A stretch of DNA of 64,000 bases from Trichosphaerium sp. ATCC 40318. Lineage: Eukaryota > Discosea > Flabellinia > Trichosidae. The stretch lies in NCBI GenBank assembly GCA_038496445.1, contig JALMLS010000455.1:186001-250000 (forward strand), written 5' to 3'. Every line of letters begins with the position of its first letter. Within the stretch, counting starts at the first letter, position 1. The translations under genes were made by a program, and so were the position numbers. The notes beneath the pieces were generated by a model, which was given only the letters and a program-made list of their open reading frames with translations, was not told where the DNA came from and ran no database searches. Below, one piece after another: positions 12,191 to 23,554 of this stretch.

Positions 12191-12600
12191 AAGATGTAAT
12201 ACGTTGAAAAAGGCACTCAAACGTCTTCGCCATCTAAAAAACAAAAAAAAAAAAGAAGAATGAAAGTCTTGCCACAAAAAGCTTACTTTAATTGTTCTAC
12301 CACCAATAAACCTAATGAATTTGAATGACATCATTTATCTATAAGAGACGTACTACAGGGAAGAAAGAACTTGGAAAAACGGAATGAACAAAACACCTAC
12401 TTACTTTGCACGTGCAAAACAATTGTTTATCGATTAATGTTCAAGTGGAGTAGCAATTCTAATCAGGTTGATTCCATACCTCATCATCAAGGCCCCGTAA
12501 ATAACAATTATGCTCACTGAGTGGAGACAATGCTAATTGCCTCCAGTACTAAAAACCTCCTTCATTAACTTAAAACTACATTGTGGTTTTTTGGTTTATT
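12191..12600. other. Convergent 3' spacer
   Basis: Between the stop codons of insulysin and the DDX59-like helicase there is about 410 bp of AT-rich sequence. I see no exon or RNA gene in it. Confidence 0.5.
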
Positions 12601-15600
12601 TTACTTTCTGCTTCCACGACGGTTATATCGCTTCTTGAACATGACTTCTTGTAACATTTCATTCGATTCTCTGTTACTATTAGATGTACGTCCACTGCGA
12701 TGTGTATTATTATTAGCTCTTTGTTTCATCTTATTACAAAGACCCATCAACTAAACACATTAAAAAAAACTAAAGAACAAGGCAAAAAAACTTGGCTGAA
12801 TAATCAAGCTAAATAAAGTGAACAAAAATGACACTTCAGTTTGTAATACTTGGATTCTGTCATGCATTTCATGTTTTGGCGAGATTGACGTTTTTGATTG
12901 TGGGTACTTGCGCACTTTTTTTTTCATGCAAAAAAAGAACAATGCACTTAAACATACTTGCTGTGGTATCTTCACCCCTGAACTCAGTAGCATATCTGCA
13001 AATGCAATAGATACTCTGGAATCTTCACCATTTATAAATGTGATCGCCACTACAAATTAAGTGTTAACACCTCAGGCTCAAAAAAAAACAAAATAACAAT
13101 CAAAAAATAGTATAATTTTATACTACGGTTGTTGAAACAGGATATAATTAACGTACTCCCTGGAACGCCTAATCTTCCTGTACGACCTGCGAAAAAATAA
13201 GCGTGATTATATTTACTGAAGGGAGTGTTCAAGTTTTTTTTTCACGCAAAGTAACTACAAAAAAAAGCTAGCGATGCTGCTTTGGTACCGATTCTATGAA
13301 TGTACTCTTTTACAGATTTGGGCATATCAAAGTTTATTACTTGTAGAACATTCTTTAGATCCAATCCTCTATTGTAACAAGAAATCAGCTTGATAGAGAT
13401 ACAACCAACATAAAAAAATTGATCTCGGTAAAAAAATTTAATAAAAAGCTTCAAGTATTCGTTTACCTTCCTACAAGTGACGTTGCAACAAGAAGAGGAA
13501 ATTCGCCACTAAGGAATGAATTCATAACATACATGCGGTCATCCATCGTCCCTTTAAAAATGAGCAATTTGTAGCACAAAGACAATAAGATAATAATAAA
13601 CATGACAAATCAAAAATAGTGTTTGTTGCCAACCAGATTAATGCAAATTGTTGGGGTTTGTTCGTACTATCTCCGTGGATATACTTTGCTTCAATTCGGA
13701 GTTTCTAAGCCCAAGGTTAGTATTATGTGGAACAATGGTTACTAAGCAAGATGAAAAAGACAAAAAAAAGTTACCTTATTGATTGACTTACAAAGCATCT
13801 CTGCACCTATTTTACTTTCTACAAACACAACAGCAGGCGGCATAAATTTATTAGACTTTAAAATAGAAAACAATCTACAAATGAGGTTAAAAACACAAAA
13901 AACCAACACGACGTGAACAAACTGGTTTTCGGATTTTGTTTTTGAAGCTTGATTTATTTCTTGGAAAGCACTTCAACGTTCAGTGTTATGCAGTACCTCT
14001 TTGTCTTTTGATTTGTTTCAACCCATACAACTATCTGAGATATTGCAGTATTTACAGCACCAGGAGATCCAACTGAAATATATACAGGATCTCTTGTTAT
14101 TATCTTAGCAATCTCTTCTGTATCCTTTGATATAGTAGCAGAACATAACAACACTTGACATGTAGGTAAGTCTTGAAGAATATCTATGTGACTTTAGCAA
14201 ACGGGTCAATTTGGTGAACGAAAGTACACGTGAAATAAAATTGCGAAAAAAGTAAGAATAGAAAGTTTTACCAAGAACTTGGTTTTCAAAACCCATTGAT
14301 AACATTTGATCCATTTCATCCACAACCTGTACAAGAAACAGGCTATTTTAGTAATATGTTGTAAAAAAACATGGCAAATGTAGCTGTACTCATACCACCA
14401 TTCTTATTTGATTCAACCTTTTAACAAACAGTCAACCAACTGTTTAAAAAAAAATCGTACTTTAGTTCTGACTTTTCGATAAACATAGCTAACCTCCCTG
14501 GAGTAGCTACAATAACATTTACTCCCTATGAGGGTGAGACTTACATCTAAAGAGACTAAATAGTACCTGTTTAATTCTATAGAGTTGTGGTGGTGCAGGG
14601 ACACCGCCTATCAATAATGCTGATAAACAGTTAATGGAGATACCGTTGACTTACAAAAAAGGTTTTACCTGTTTTAAGAGGTAAACCCCATGACAAGTTC
14701 TTTAACTGATCTTCTATCTGTATTGCCAACTCACGTGTAGGACACAATATGAGTGCTGTCGGATAATGAGTTATAGCGAGATGTGTTACATTAATAACCA
14801 AAGGTAACAAATACGCAAGACCTTAAAAAGCCAAGTAAGCATAATAGAAAAAAAAGTTAAACTAAACAGATTTCTTTTTCTTGACTCGTACTCTTTCCAG
14901 AACCTGTCGCAGCACAAGCAATAATATCTTTACCAATAAGAGCTGTTGGTATGACTTGCATTTGAATCGGTGTTGGCGTCGTATAACCTTGTGCAGCCAT
15001 GTTTTTTGCGACTGAAAAACAATGCTTAATTGACTAAAAAATCCTGTTCTTGTTAGAACGTACGCTTTGGGCTCATGTCACAGTGCTCAAATTTAAGTAT
15101 TGGTGTTACTTCTTCGCCTTTAATACGAATCTCAAAGTGTTCTCTTGTTTCCTTTACTTTGTTCTGAGACATGTTCACAACATCTGGGTGCTCTTTATAT
15201 GTAAAGTGGAATCCTCTATCCTTGACATTGATCAGTTTGTGACATTTTGATAAAAATTACTCGTAATGGTGTGAAGTGTACTTTATTGGCTTGCTTTGGC
15301 GGTTGGTGAGTCAGTGCCTTTTTAGGTTGAGGTTGTGATTCTAAGTTAACGGACGCTTTGCGCTTTCCTAATATTGAAGGTGCTAAAGGGTCCAGAGGGT
15401 CGCTTGTTTGTTTTCCACGCGTAGAGATGCCTTTTAGGTTAATTTGCTTGCATTCTTTTGAGCATACATCTTTTTCGGTTGAGTCGCATATCTACGCACA
15501 CTAAGCACGTTTGCAAGGATTTACGTTAATTTTCACGTACATATTTACCATACCTCCCACAAATACAACATACAGGTTCTCCGTCGCGTGGCCACCTAGC

Positions 15601-15708
15601 ATTCCGCGCTAACTCTATAACAGGAGAATCTGAATCCTAATATTGTTAACGGACTTGCTAAACGCATGTCATTACCGATTCTGAGTCGCTTTGTGCGTTA
15701 TTTTCCAT
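12601..15708 (-). CDS. DDX59: DDX59-like DEAD-box RNA helicase with HIT zinc finger
   Basis: The start [11 protein letters not shown] is followed by a zf-HIT-like cysteine cluster (CCICG...CDST...CSKECK), a nuclear-type basic linker (LGKRKASV) and the two RecA domains of an ATP-dependent RNA helicase. Motifs seen are GFT-type Q region with [10 protein letters not shown], motif I ATGSGKS, motif III SAT in LLCSATIS, a second-domain block [20 protein letters not shown], and [13 protein letters not shown] finger in front of a DEAD-box core is the hallmark of DDX59. Motif II reads DEMD instead of DEAD. The C-terminus is basic ([11 protein letters not shown]). The gene has many short introns and starts 79 bp from prohibitin on the other strand. 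Confidence 0.88.
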
Positions 15709-15787
15709 TACATGTCATAATGGAACTAAGCTACAAAAATGTGAAGTCATCACTTTTCTAAGAGTGTTGTATTCAGCCTAATCTACA
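15709..15787. promoter_or_regulatory. Shared divergent promoter region
   Basis: The 79-bp gap between the DDX59-like helicase and PHB2 starts must carry both promoters. Nothing beyond AT-rich sequence is evident. Confidence 0.5.
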
Positions 15788-17003
15788 ATGGACAAAGGTC
15801 AAACAAACCTTCCAGCTATTTTAAAGCAGTTTGGTCAACATGGCCGACGCTATGGCCCAATCGCCGCTTTAGCAGGTACGTATTTAATAGAAATCAAAGC
15901 ACGACGCTCATAAACGTAAAGGTATCGGTTTTGCTGCATTAACGATTATACCTGCTTGTATATTCAGAGTCGACGCTGGTCACCGCAGTGTAGTATTTAA
16001 CAGATTCTGGGGCGTCAAATCAAGGGTTTACGGCGAGGGAACTCATTTTAAAATCCCATGGCTTGAAAACCCGTATATTTACCTCATACGCCCAACGCCA
16101 ACTACCATGACAACAAGAACTGGCTCGAAAGATTTACAAATGGTTAACATATCTCTTCGCGTTTTGACAAAACCAGAAGAAAACAGGCTTCCATGGATGC
16201 TTTCACGCTTAGGACAAGACTATGAAAAACGCGTTTTACCTAGTATTGTAAAAGAAGTATTGGCATCAGTGGTGGTACGCTTAGTTTAGTTGCAGAGCCA
16301 GTTTTATACATTTTTCAGACAGGAAGCGTTACTACCGTACTAACACCTTTTTTAGGCTCAATTTAATGCTCCTCAGCTTGTAACACAAATCCAAGATGTC
16401 AGTACTCTAATGTCCGACAGACTAGAGTCACGTGCTCATGAGTTTGGCATTGAAATGACTGATGTTTCTATTGTAAGTGAAAAACTTTTCGATACTTGTC
16501 ATCAGCCATCCTAACTTTTATTTAGACTGAAATGACTTTCAGTCCTGATTTCAAACACGCTGTAGAGCTAAAACAAATCGGTATGTACGAACAGATGAGA
16601 AGTGATAACTTTTTGTCCTTTTTTTTCCTGAAACTCACTACACGTTATCACACCTAAGCGAGCAGCCATGTCATTCGCTTGTACTTTTATTATGAACCTG
16701 CTAACATTTTTGTTCTCTACAGCTCAACAGGATGCCGAGAAAGCACGTTATATGGTAGAGCGTGCACAACAAGATAAACGTAGTGCTATCATTAAAGCAA
16801 AGGGTGAAGCTAAATCAGCAGAAATGATAGGTGAAGCTATTAGAACTGATCCTACATTTATTACACTGCGTAAACTAGAGGCTGCAAGAGAGATCTCAAC
16901 TATTCTAGCTTCATCATCAAATAGAGTGTATTTGGATTCTGAGGCTCTTATGATGTCAGTTATTCGCGAAGACGCTGATAAAACAGATGAAGCCAACTGG
17001 TAG
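15788..17003 (+). CDS. PHB2: Prohibitin-2
   Basis: This is one of the two subunits of the ring-shaped prohibitin complex of the mitochondrial inner membrane. Exons 15788-15875, 15922-16274, 16356-16472, 16526-16580 and 16723-17003 give 297 residues, the usual length. A hydrophobic N-terminal anchor (GIGFAALTIIPACIF) is followed by the SPFH core with VDAGHRSVVFNRFWGVK, GEGTHFKIPWLE and NISLRVLTKPE, then the coiled-coil tail AQQDAEKARYMVERAQQDK. The PHB2-type phrases DVSITEMTFSPDF and KLEAAREI support PHB2 over PHB1. All introns contain a CTAAC-like branch motif. It ends TAG. Confidence 0.95.
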
Positions 17004-17242
17004 ACTGCTTTCAAGCATAAAAAAAACCAACAAACGCTTTACGTTATAAGAAATACGCCATTTTAAAGTGTTTTGGCAAGGATTACCGAAGTGTCACTCT
17101 ATGTAATAAATCTCGTAGAGAAGAAAATAGTTGAATTTTGCAGATTATGATATTTTGTGCTATTTAGTATCAATTACCAATAACCCACCTTTCGTGAGCA
17201 ACTTATCCACCTGTTACGTTAATTGAGTTAAAATAAACCACA

Positions 17243-19729
17243 ATGGAATCAAATACGCCTATAGAACAAGTGAATGTGCCTGAAACCGTAGAAGAAGAAG
17301 AATTAGACCTTGGAGAAGACCTTGAACCATTACGTACGAAAAAACTTATTTACCAAAAGACTAACTTTACATTGAAGCAGAGACCGCCGAAGAACCACAA
17401 AAACCCACAGAACCTACGCAAGTAGAAGATAAAATTACACAAAACACAAACGAAACTGAAGAAGTAGCCGCAAATACCGCGGAACTAGAACCTCTAGACC
17501 TAGGAGAGGATGATATTGAGCCACCACAGCAAACTAATGAAACTGCGGCAGCAATCGACACCAAAAACGATCTAGAAGAAGAATTAGACCTTGGAGGTGA
17601 TGAAGATGTTGTAGAAGATGAAAAACCAGAGCAAAGCGAAAGCAACGCAACTTCACAACCAGAAACTACCGAAGATGCTCAAAAAGAAGAATTAGACCTT
17701 GGAGACGACCTTGACCTCGGAGAAGACTCACCTGCCCCAGCAGAGGCAGCAGCCACCACCGAACAGCCAAAAACTGCTGAACCAACACCAATAGATGAAG
17801 ACGAGGTTTTAGACCTTGGAGACGATGATGATGTTAACGCTTTGGAACTTGCAGCGGCTAATGCCGTTACAGCAATGGAAACCGAACTAACCGAACAAAC
17901 AGAACAAACACAACCAGAAAACAAGGAAGAAACACAACAACCTGATAATATAACAACAAAAGAAGACGCAGAAGCAGCTGAATCAGCTCGACAAGCAGCA
18001 GATTTGGCAGCTCTTGTAGCTGAAGATGACGATGTAAACATGACTTCAGCATCAAAAGAAGAAGAAAACGCCCAAGAAGATGGAGATGTAACTATGACTG
18101 AAGCAAAAAATACCTCAGGAGATGAACCTGAGGTTGATGCTGAAACAGCACAGTTAGATAAAGAATTAGAAGCATTGATTGATAAGAGTGATGCTGGTTC
18201 TGAGGTATCGTTTAGTAGTGACTCTGACGTTGAAGTAAAAGATTCAGAGGTACAAGATTGATGAATTCTATTTCTTGATTTTTTTTTTTGGATCTTTTTT
18301 TTCTAAACTTCCTTGATAGATTTATGGGCTTGATGATGATGATTATGAAGAACCTGCTGAAAGAAACCGACTTAGAAAGCGTAAAGCACCAAAAAGTCCA
18401 ATTGTTGAGCGTCCAGCCAAGAAAGGCAAAGTTGAAGAAGAAAACTTGAGCCCAGAAAAACAAGTACGTCTCTTTTTTGTGAGACAGATCCAAAAAATTA
18501 TTTTCCTCGTTTCCATACACATTAAACGCGCAATGCGGTGATTTTATTCAAACCCAAAGTGCACGTGAGAGAAAACGTTGGAAATTTTTTTTCACGTGGC
18601 TTTGTTGAGTATGTTGGTTTTATTTTTTTATTAAGTCTCTTTTTTCAAGGCTGCAAAAGAGTTCGATGAATTAACAAAGAGGGCTCGACAAAAATCAGCT
18701 ACAGATATTGGAGATACAGCTATTACTTCTATTTGTTCAGAAATGTCAGTACTAATGGAAGATGCATGTGTAGCAGATATGGAGTGTAATAAAGCTGGAG
18801 AATTGGCCATCAACAAACTAGCACTACTTCCTCGCGTTGAACACTATTTACAGAAGTACGAATTGGTTTTTTGTGTTCTTTCTCCCTTTTTTTTTGTATC
18901 TGAGATGATGAATGCTTACTCTCTACTGAAAAGGATTACAGTATGGCATGATGCGATGGTAAATCATGGTATACTCCAACGTTTGAGCGAGTGGCTTTGT
19001 CCACTCCCAGATGGATCTCTACCTAACCTTAAAGTTCGCACAGTTATTCTAAAAGCACTTCGTTCGGTAAGTTGTTGAGTCGTCCTTCCTTCTTTCTTTG
19101 CTTTTTTTTGGTTTATCCCTCTTTGTATTCTTTGTTGTTTCTTACCTCTTTTTGTTATTTAGTTTGGAGAGGAAGTTATAGATAAAGACAGTTTAGCTAG
19201 TTCTGGGTTGGGTCGAAAAGTGAATTATCTCACAAAGAGTTCAAAGGAAACTAAAGCAAACAAAGTTATCGCTGCAGGGCTTATTAGAAAGTGGTCCAAG
19301 ATTGTCTTTAATATAAACAGCTCTTACCGTGGAGCATACGGCGAAAATTCAGCATTTGTACCAAACCCACAGTACGTTAAAGAAAACGACTTTTTATAGT
19401 ACCTGTCATCTAATTTTTTTTTAAGGTCGGGTGTTACACCAAGTGGTTTCAGGCGAGGCTCAAAAATGGTGCAGTTTTCTCCGCATCATGCCAGTGTACC
19501 TGAAAAATCCGCGTTTGATTATACCACCGCACCTGAGACCAAACCAAGTCTTAAGGGTAGGCGTGGTACAAAACGTACTCCTTCAAGGTAAGTGAAAACA
19601 ACTTTTTTTTACTTTTTTTTTTTGTTTGGCTTCTCGTGCTGATGTTCTTTTAGGCTTGCCTCGATGGGTATCAGCGGTAAAAAAAATAAGGATTCTTCCC
19701 GTCACGTAACAATGTCAATCAATAAGTGA
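17243..19729 (+). CDS. IWS1: IWS1/Spn1 transcription elongation factor
   Basis: Spn1/IWS1 binds Spt6 and RNA polymerase II during elongation, in the nucleus. The N-terminal half is long, acidic and probably unstructured, with at least five copies of an (E)LDLG(E/D)D motif, then Ala/Gln/Glu-rich sequence. After a basic patch (RNRLRKRKAPKSP) comes the conserved TFIIS-N-like domain: AINKLALLPRVEHYLQK, WLCPLPDGSLPNLKVRT, ASSGLGRKVNYLTKSSKE, GLIRKWSKIVF. The C-terminal tail is basic. Introns interrupt near 17325-17384, 18250-18319, 18464-18650 and at several later places. The start is chosen from the ACAATGG context and the in-frame acidic repeats. Confidence 0.92.
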
Positions 19730-20135
19730 GCGGTTGATGTTGTTGAATGTTCTCTCTTGTCAGCGTTTTTGTTTTGGTTGAAAGGAAAAAAAAAATTACC
19801 TACACCTTTTTGCCTGTTTTTTAAAATTGCTTTGTGTTTTTTTCGTTTGTTTGCTCCCCTTTTCCATTTCAAAAAACAAAATCTACCAGTAGTTTTTATT
19901 AAATTAAATGCAAGCTTGTACTTATAGCATCATAATAAACAGAATGTTAACTGTAATCTTTTTTTTTTGTTTTATTATTATGTCTCCTACAAATAGTTAA
20001 TCAAGCACGTAGTTGCTACACGAGTAACGACTTGAGTGCTTTGATTGTTAAGAAAATGTAATAGGATTGCGCTTGTGTATCACATGTTTGACTGTGATTT
20101 GACCACGTGCAAGTTTTGAGTTGAGTTGATCGCAT
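19730..20135. other. Spacer before RhoGAP gene
   Basis: About 400 bp, very T-rich at its left end. It holds a CACGTG near 20103. No exon is convincing, although an upstream coding exon of the RhoGAP gene cannot be excluded. Confidence 0.4.
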
Positions 20136-20980
20136 ATGTTTGGTGTATCGCTTGTAAATCAACATACAATACCTTGTGTTGGTACATTATAGTTAATATC
20201 GTGTTCTTACGTTAAATTAGTATTGGACTGTATTGAGTGGCTAGAAGCATACGGTACGAGGCATTCTATTAGTACTAATTATTTATCTTCATTAAATAAG
20301 CTAGCCACAAAGCTGCTTTATTTCGTATATCTTCTGTACAAGGTGTTGATATAAGACTGAAAGTGCTTCAGTTTAAAGCACTATATGATAGTGGTATTAC
20401 GCAGAACTGACAATCGAAACTATTTAATTGTTGGAGTAGGTGCTGTAGTAGAATTTGTAACAGGAGATGACTTGAAATCATATGACATCATCACCATGGC
20501 AACTCTTTTAAAGACTTACTTTCGTGAACTACCAGTTGCGTAGCAAGAACAAAACTTTCGTTTGCATTACTTAATTTGGCTACAGGAGCCACTGTGTACA
20601 CTTGCATTGTACAATGATTTTCTCAAAGCAAGGCAAATGGATACATCTAATGCTATTGTTCACTTAAAGGCAACTACTCAGAAACTGCCTGATATCAACA
20701 AAGCCATGTTGTCCTTACTTATAGGATATCTACATCGTTTTTCAGAGTACAGACCGACAGTTTTTTTTCTTTCAAACAAAACTTTTGTTTAGCATTTTAT
20801 TTATCTATCAATAGAAACAGTCACGTGCACTTTATGGATGCTAAAAATTTATCCATAATATGGAGTTCTTATTTGCTTGAAAATCCAAGCATAGAAGTAT
20901 CACAGATGATTAAAGGGATCGTAGATGCACAACATGTTTTGACAGTTATGATAGAGAACTACGACGAAATATTTTGCTAG
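20136..20980 (+). CDS. Stand-alone RhoGAP domain protein
   Basis: A GTPase-activating domain for Rho-family GTPases, making up nearly the whole protein of about 197 residues. The start MFGVSLVNQHTIPCVV matches the beginning of a RhoGAP domain. The catalytic arginine finger lies in AALFRISS (usual GIFRVSG). The conserved LLKTYFRELPEPL follows, and near the end NSHVHFMDAKNLSIIWSSYLL matches the domain's N-x-M-x-x-x-N-L block. Exons include 20136-20181, 20221-20253 and one from 20301; the donor before EPL is GTTGCG. The usual Gly after the finger (SG) is changed to SS. No lipid-binding or other partner domain is present, though an undetected 5' exon could exist. Confidence 0.85.
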
Positions 20981-21363
20981 TTGAGCTTAATGTGGTACTC
21001 CCCATGTTTATTAAACGAACTAAAACTTGGCGTAACTGAACCAAATACATTGCGGTAATGTTCATGGATCTTGAGGCGTAACGTGAATAAAGTACTTCCA
21101 ACCTTTTGGTGTAACAGTGCATCCACTCTGAGTTGGTGTCTTGTCAAACATGTACACGTATGTAAAGCAAATTGTATTGGCTTGGTTTAGCCTTCGGTTT
21201 ATGATTTGGTGAATGAGGGACCAAAGAAGTTTCCAAAAGCACTTTCGTTTAGGTATTATTCATTGAACCTTCAAGACCGAACATCAAAAAAGACCTCAGT
21301 TGACAAACTGCCATTCTAGCAAAGCATCACGGTAGTAGCAACGCAACCATACGAGAACAAGCA
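20981..21363. other. Intergenic, nothing recognised
   Basis: A 383-bp spacer between the RhoGAP and F-box-like genes. No gene, RNA or repeat stands out. Confidence 0.4.
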
Positions 21364-22551
21364 ATGGAACATTCAATTATACCTCTAGAAGTGATAGAGA
21401 AGTATATTTTGCCTACTTTGCTTTGGGAGCGTTGGACTTTGACTATAAAGCCTGCATTGGAAGTAGGTTTAGTCTGTAAGCAACTACACAGTCTACTTCT
21501 AGGAGATGGCGCCTTAGAGAGGAAAAAAGCCATTTGGCTTCGTGTCCTTGACGGATCGCGTCGAGAGATTCAGTATGGTGCTATGGAGAACAGACAAAGA
21601 ATGTCAATACCTATGAAGCTCATACAGTCACTTTGTAGTAAAACCCAAACTTACCAATCATTTCCGAAGATATTAGTAAAGGAGAAAGGAATGATGTTCG
21701 TTCTCAAGTCAAAGTTCAGAAAACACTGGCCAGGAAGGATAGGACCTGTAAGAAGCCTTACACCGATGCTTTTATGCGAAGCAGAATGCGAGAAACCAAA
21801 CACACCTGGAATTCCTTGTGTACAATCAGGCATGGGATGTTATGTTGATGCTAGAGGTAGATACGGTGAAGGTGAACTTGATTATGCCCTTATGACTTGC
21901 AGAAACTGGATGGGTATGCGTATGTATATCGCCAATTGCAAGTTGAAGCGTGGGTTAATGGTGTTACCTGGTGGTACGGAGAGTTTCTTGTTTTCTTCCT
22001 TTTTTTTTTCTTTTCTTGTTTCTTTCTTTCGTCGATATTTCTTTCTACTCGACTCTAAAACGCTTGGTCATATCAACCTTCAATTGTATCACTCAAATAT
22101 CGTCGATACTCAGCTAATGTGTTTTGTTTTCTCTAAAACTCCACCGAGCAGAAATCTTGGAAGTTTTTTTGTCTGACTTTTTTTGAAAGGTACATTGGTT
22201 GAAGGAAAAATGGGAAATGAGCTATTGGAAGGTTCTAGAACTTACAGTAACGGTATTGTAACTGGGAAATGGAGTCTTAAAGTTGATGAAGAAAAGGAAG
22301 TGTACGAATACACTAAGCTTGAGGACGGAGAGCTTGTATTGTACGGAGACGGAACAAAAGCAAGAAAAGTTTATACCCTTCCAAAAGAGATAGAATTGTC
22401 TGGTATATTCGACTCTCCAAACCCATTGGATCGTGAATGTAATGATGATCCTGGTCCTATTATGAATGGCGTTGATCTTGATGGGAAGAAGAAGAAGGTG
22501 TTTTGCAATAACAGGAAAAATGTAATAGTAGTTTCAGATGTTGAAGAATAA
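21364..22551 (+). CDS. F-box-like protein with MORN-like C-terminus
   Basis: Two exons (21364-21973 and 22190-22551) encode about 324 residues. The N-terminus PLEVIEKYILPTLLW...LEVGLVCKQLHSLL has the leucine pattern of an F-box, which would recruit the protein to an SCF ubiquitin ligase (inference). The middle has a Cys-rich segment (LLCEAECEKPNTPGIPC) followed by YVDARGRYGEGELDY and later GTLVEGKMGNELLEG and KLEDGELVLYGDGTKA, weak glycine-tyrosine repeats resembling MORN or its variant. The intron is 216 nt, long for this genome, and very T-rich. It starts in the favoured CAATGG context. No orthologue recognised. Confidence 0.65.
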
Positions 22552-22561
22552 AATAAACAGT

Positions 22562-22762
22562 CTACTTCTCCTCATTACCAAGTGAATTCGGTGTTAATGC
22601 TATTAGTTGAGAAAGGTAAACCAGATCATATCTTATGATTACCTTTACAACGTAGCTTGGTAAAAAGTGCAAAGATATATTTTCATCACGTGGTTTGCAA
22701 TAAACGTCAAGTAAACAGTTGCTTCTAATTTTCCACGTAAGAGTCATTTGTATGCCAATCAT
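22562..22762 (-). CDS. Possible small hypothetical protein
   Basis: A 66-residue frame begins with ATG on the minus strand, MIGIQMTLTWKIRSNC, and reads like real protein sequence through CKPRDENISLHFLPSYVV. It contains a CACGTG within its coding span. No family was recognised, and an intron may alter its 3' end. It would converge on the F-box-like gene, whose stop is only 10 bp away. Confidence 0.25.
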   Translation of the reverse strand: MIGIQMTLTWKIRSNCLLDVYCKPRDENISLHFLPSYVVKVIIRYDLVYLSQLIALTPNSLGNEEK

Positions 22763-23554
22763 TCACGTTCATAGTACCTGGTGAAAAATACGCGATACAA
22801 CTTGTTAAACACGGCAAAAACCAACAAGTACTTCAGTGTCGTACAAGGTATTTTACGCTAAAACAAACTCAAAAAAAAACATAGTTTGGGATTATGAGTA
22901 TTATAAAACGTGTCCCTACGCGTAAACAGCGTATTGGGAGTACTCACAGAGGCTACAAAAAATGGCTTACATCGAACATTTCTTTTTCAAAAAAACTCCG
23001 AAGTCGCCTATTTTCCAATGCGCAAACAATAGCTTCGAAAATAAATCCCTAGACGCGTTCAATAATTTAGTACACAGACCGTTTTGGTCGAACCGTCAAC
23101 TTTAGTAAACAAATCACGTGATTAGACTAACCACAATAGCAAACGCGGTATATTGGTTTGAAGCTCTTATTCAAGGTACACTTGAAAATTTAAACACTTA
23201 TCTTCGTCTTGTGGTTTTGCGTGGTTTAGTTTTTTAGAACTCTGTCGCGCTTCACTTCTTGTTACGTGGCGGGCGATGCAAACTCCATTCTGACGCTCTG
23301 TAGGGTTTTGGCGTATATATCCTCACGTGACCAACTTAGACGCTTTGAACGTACGTACAAGCATTTAAACACATCGTTTTACTATGTACAAGTTATTTAG
23401 CCAGCGTTGGAAACGACTTTTTCTTTTTCGTAAACGTTCACGTGCACATTTATTTTTTGTGAAAGTTTTTTTCGGCTTAGCTAAACGTTTTTTTCTTTAG
23501 CGAACTACAAAGCACAATCAGTAGTTTTGTGTTGTTTGCGGTTGAGCGTAAACA
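22763..23554. other. Upstream region of the MORN-Roco gene
   Basis: About 790 bp without a convincing exon. It carries at least three CACGTG hexamers (near 23115, 23324 and 23440) in TCACGTG context, a clear local cluster, just upstream of the large MORN-Roco gene, so it is a candidate regulatory region. Confidence 0.4.

Noticed and set aside
12760-13060. Overlapping open frames on both strands near 12.8-13.0 kb
   Set aside because: They lie in introns and exons of the DDX59-like helicase and have no coding character of their own.
17367-18055. Ser-rich minus-strand open frames
   Set aside because: They mirror the acidic IWS1 arm and lack splice logic or family features.
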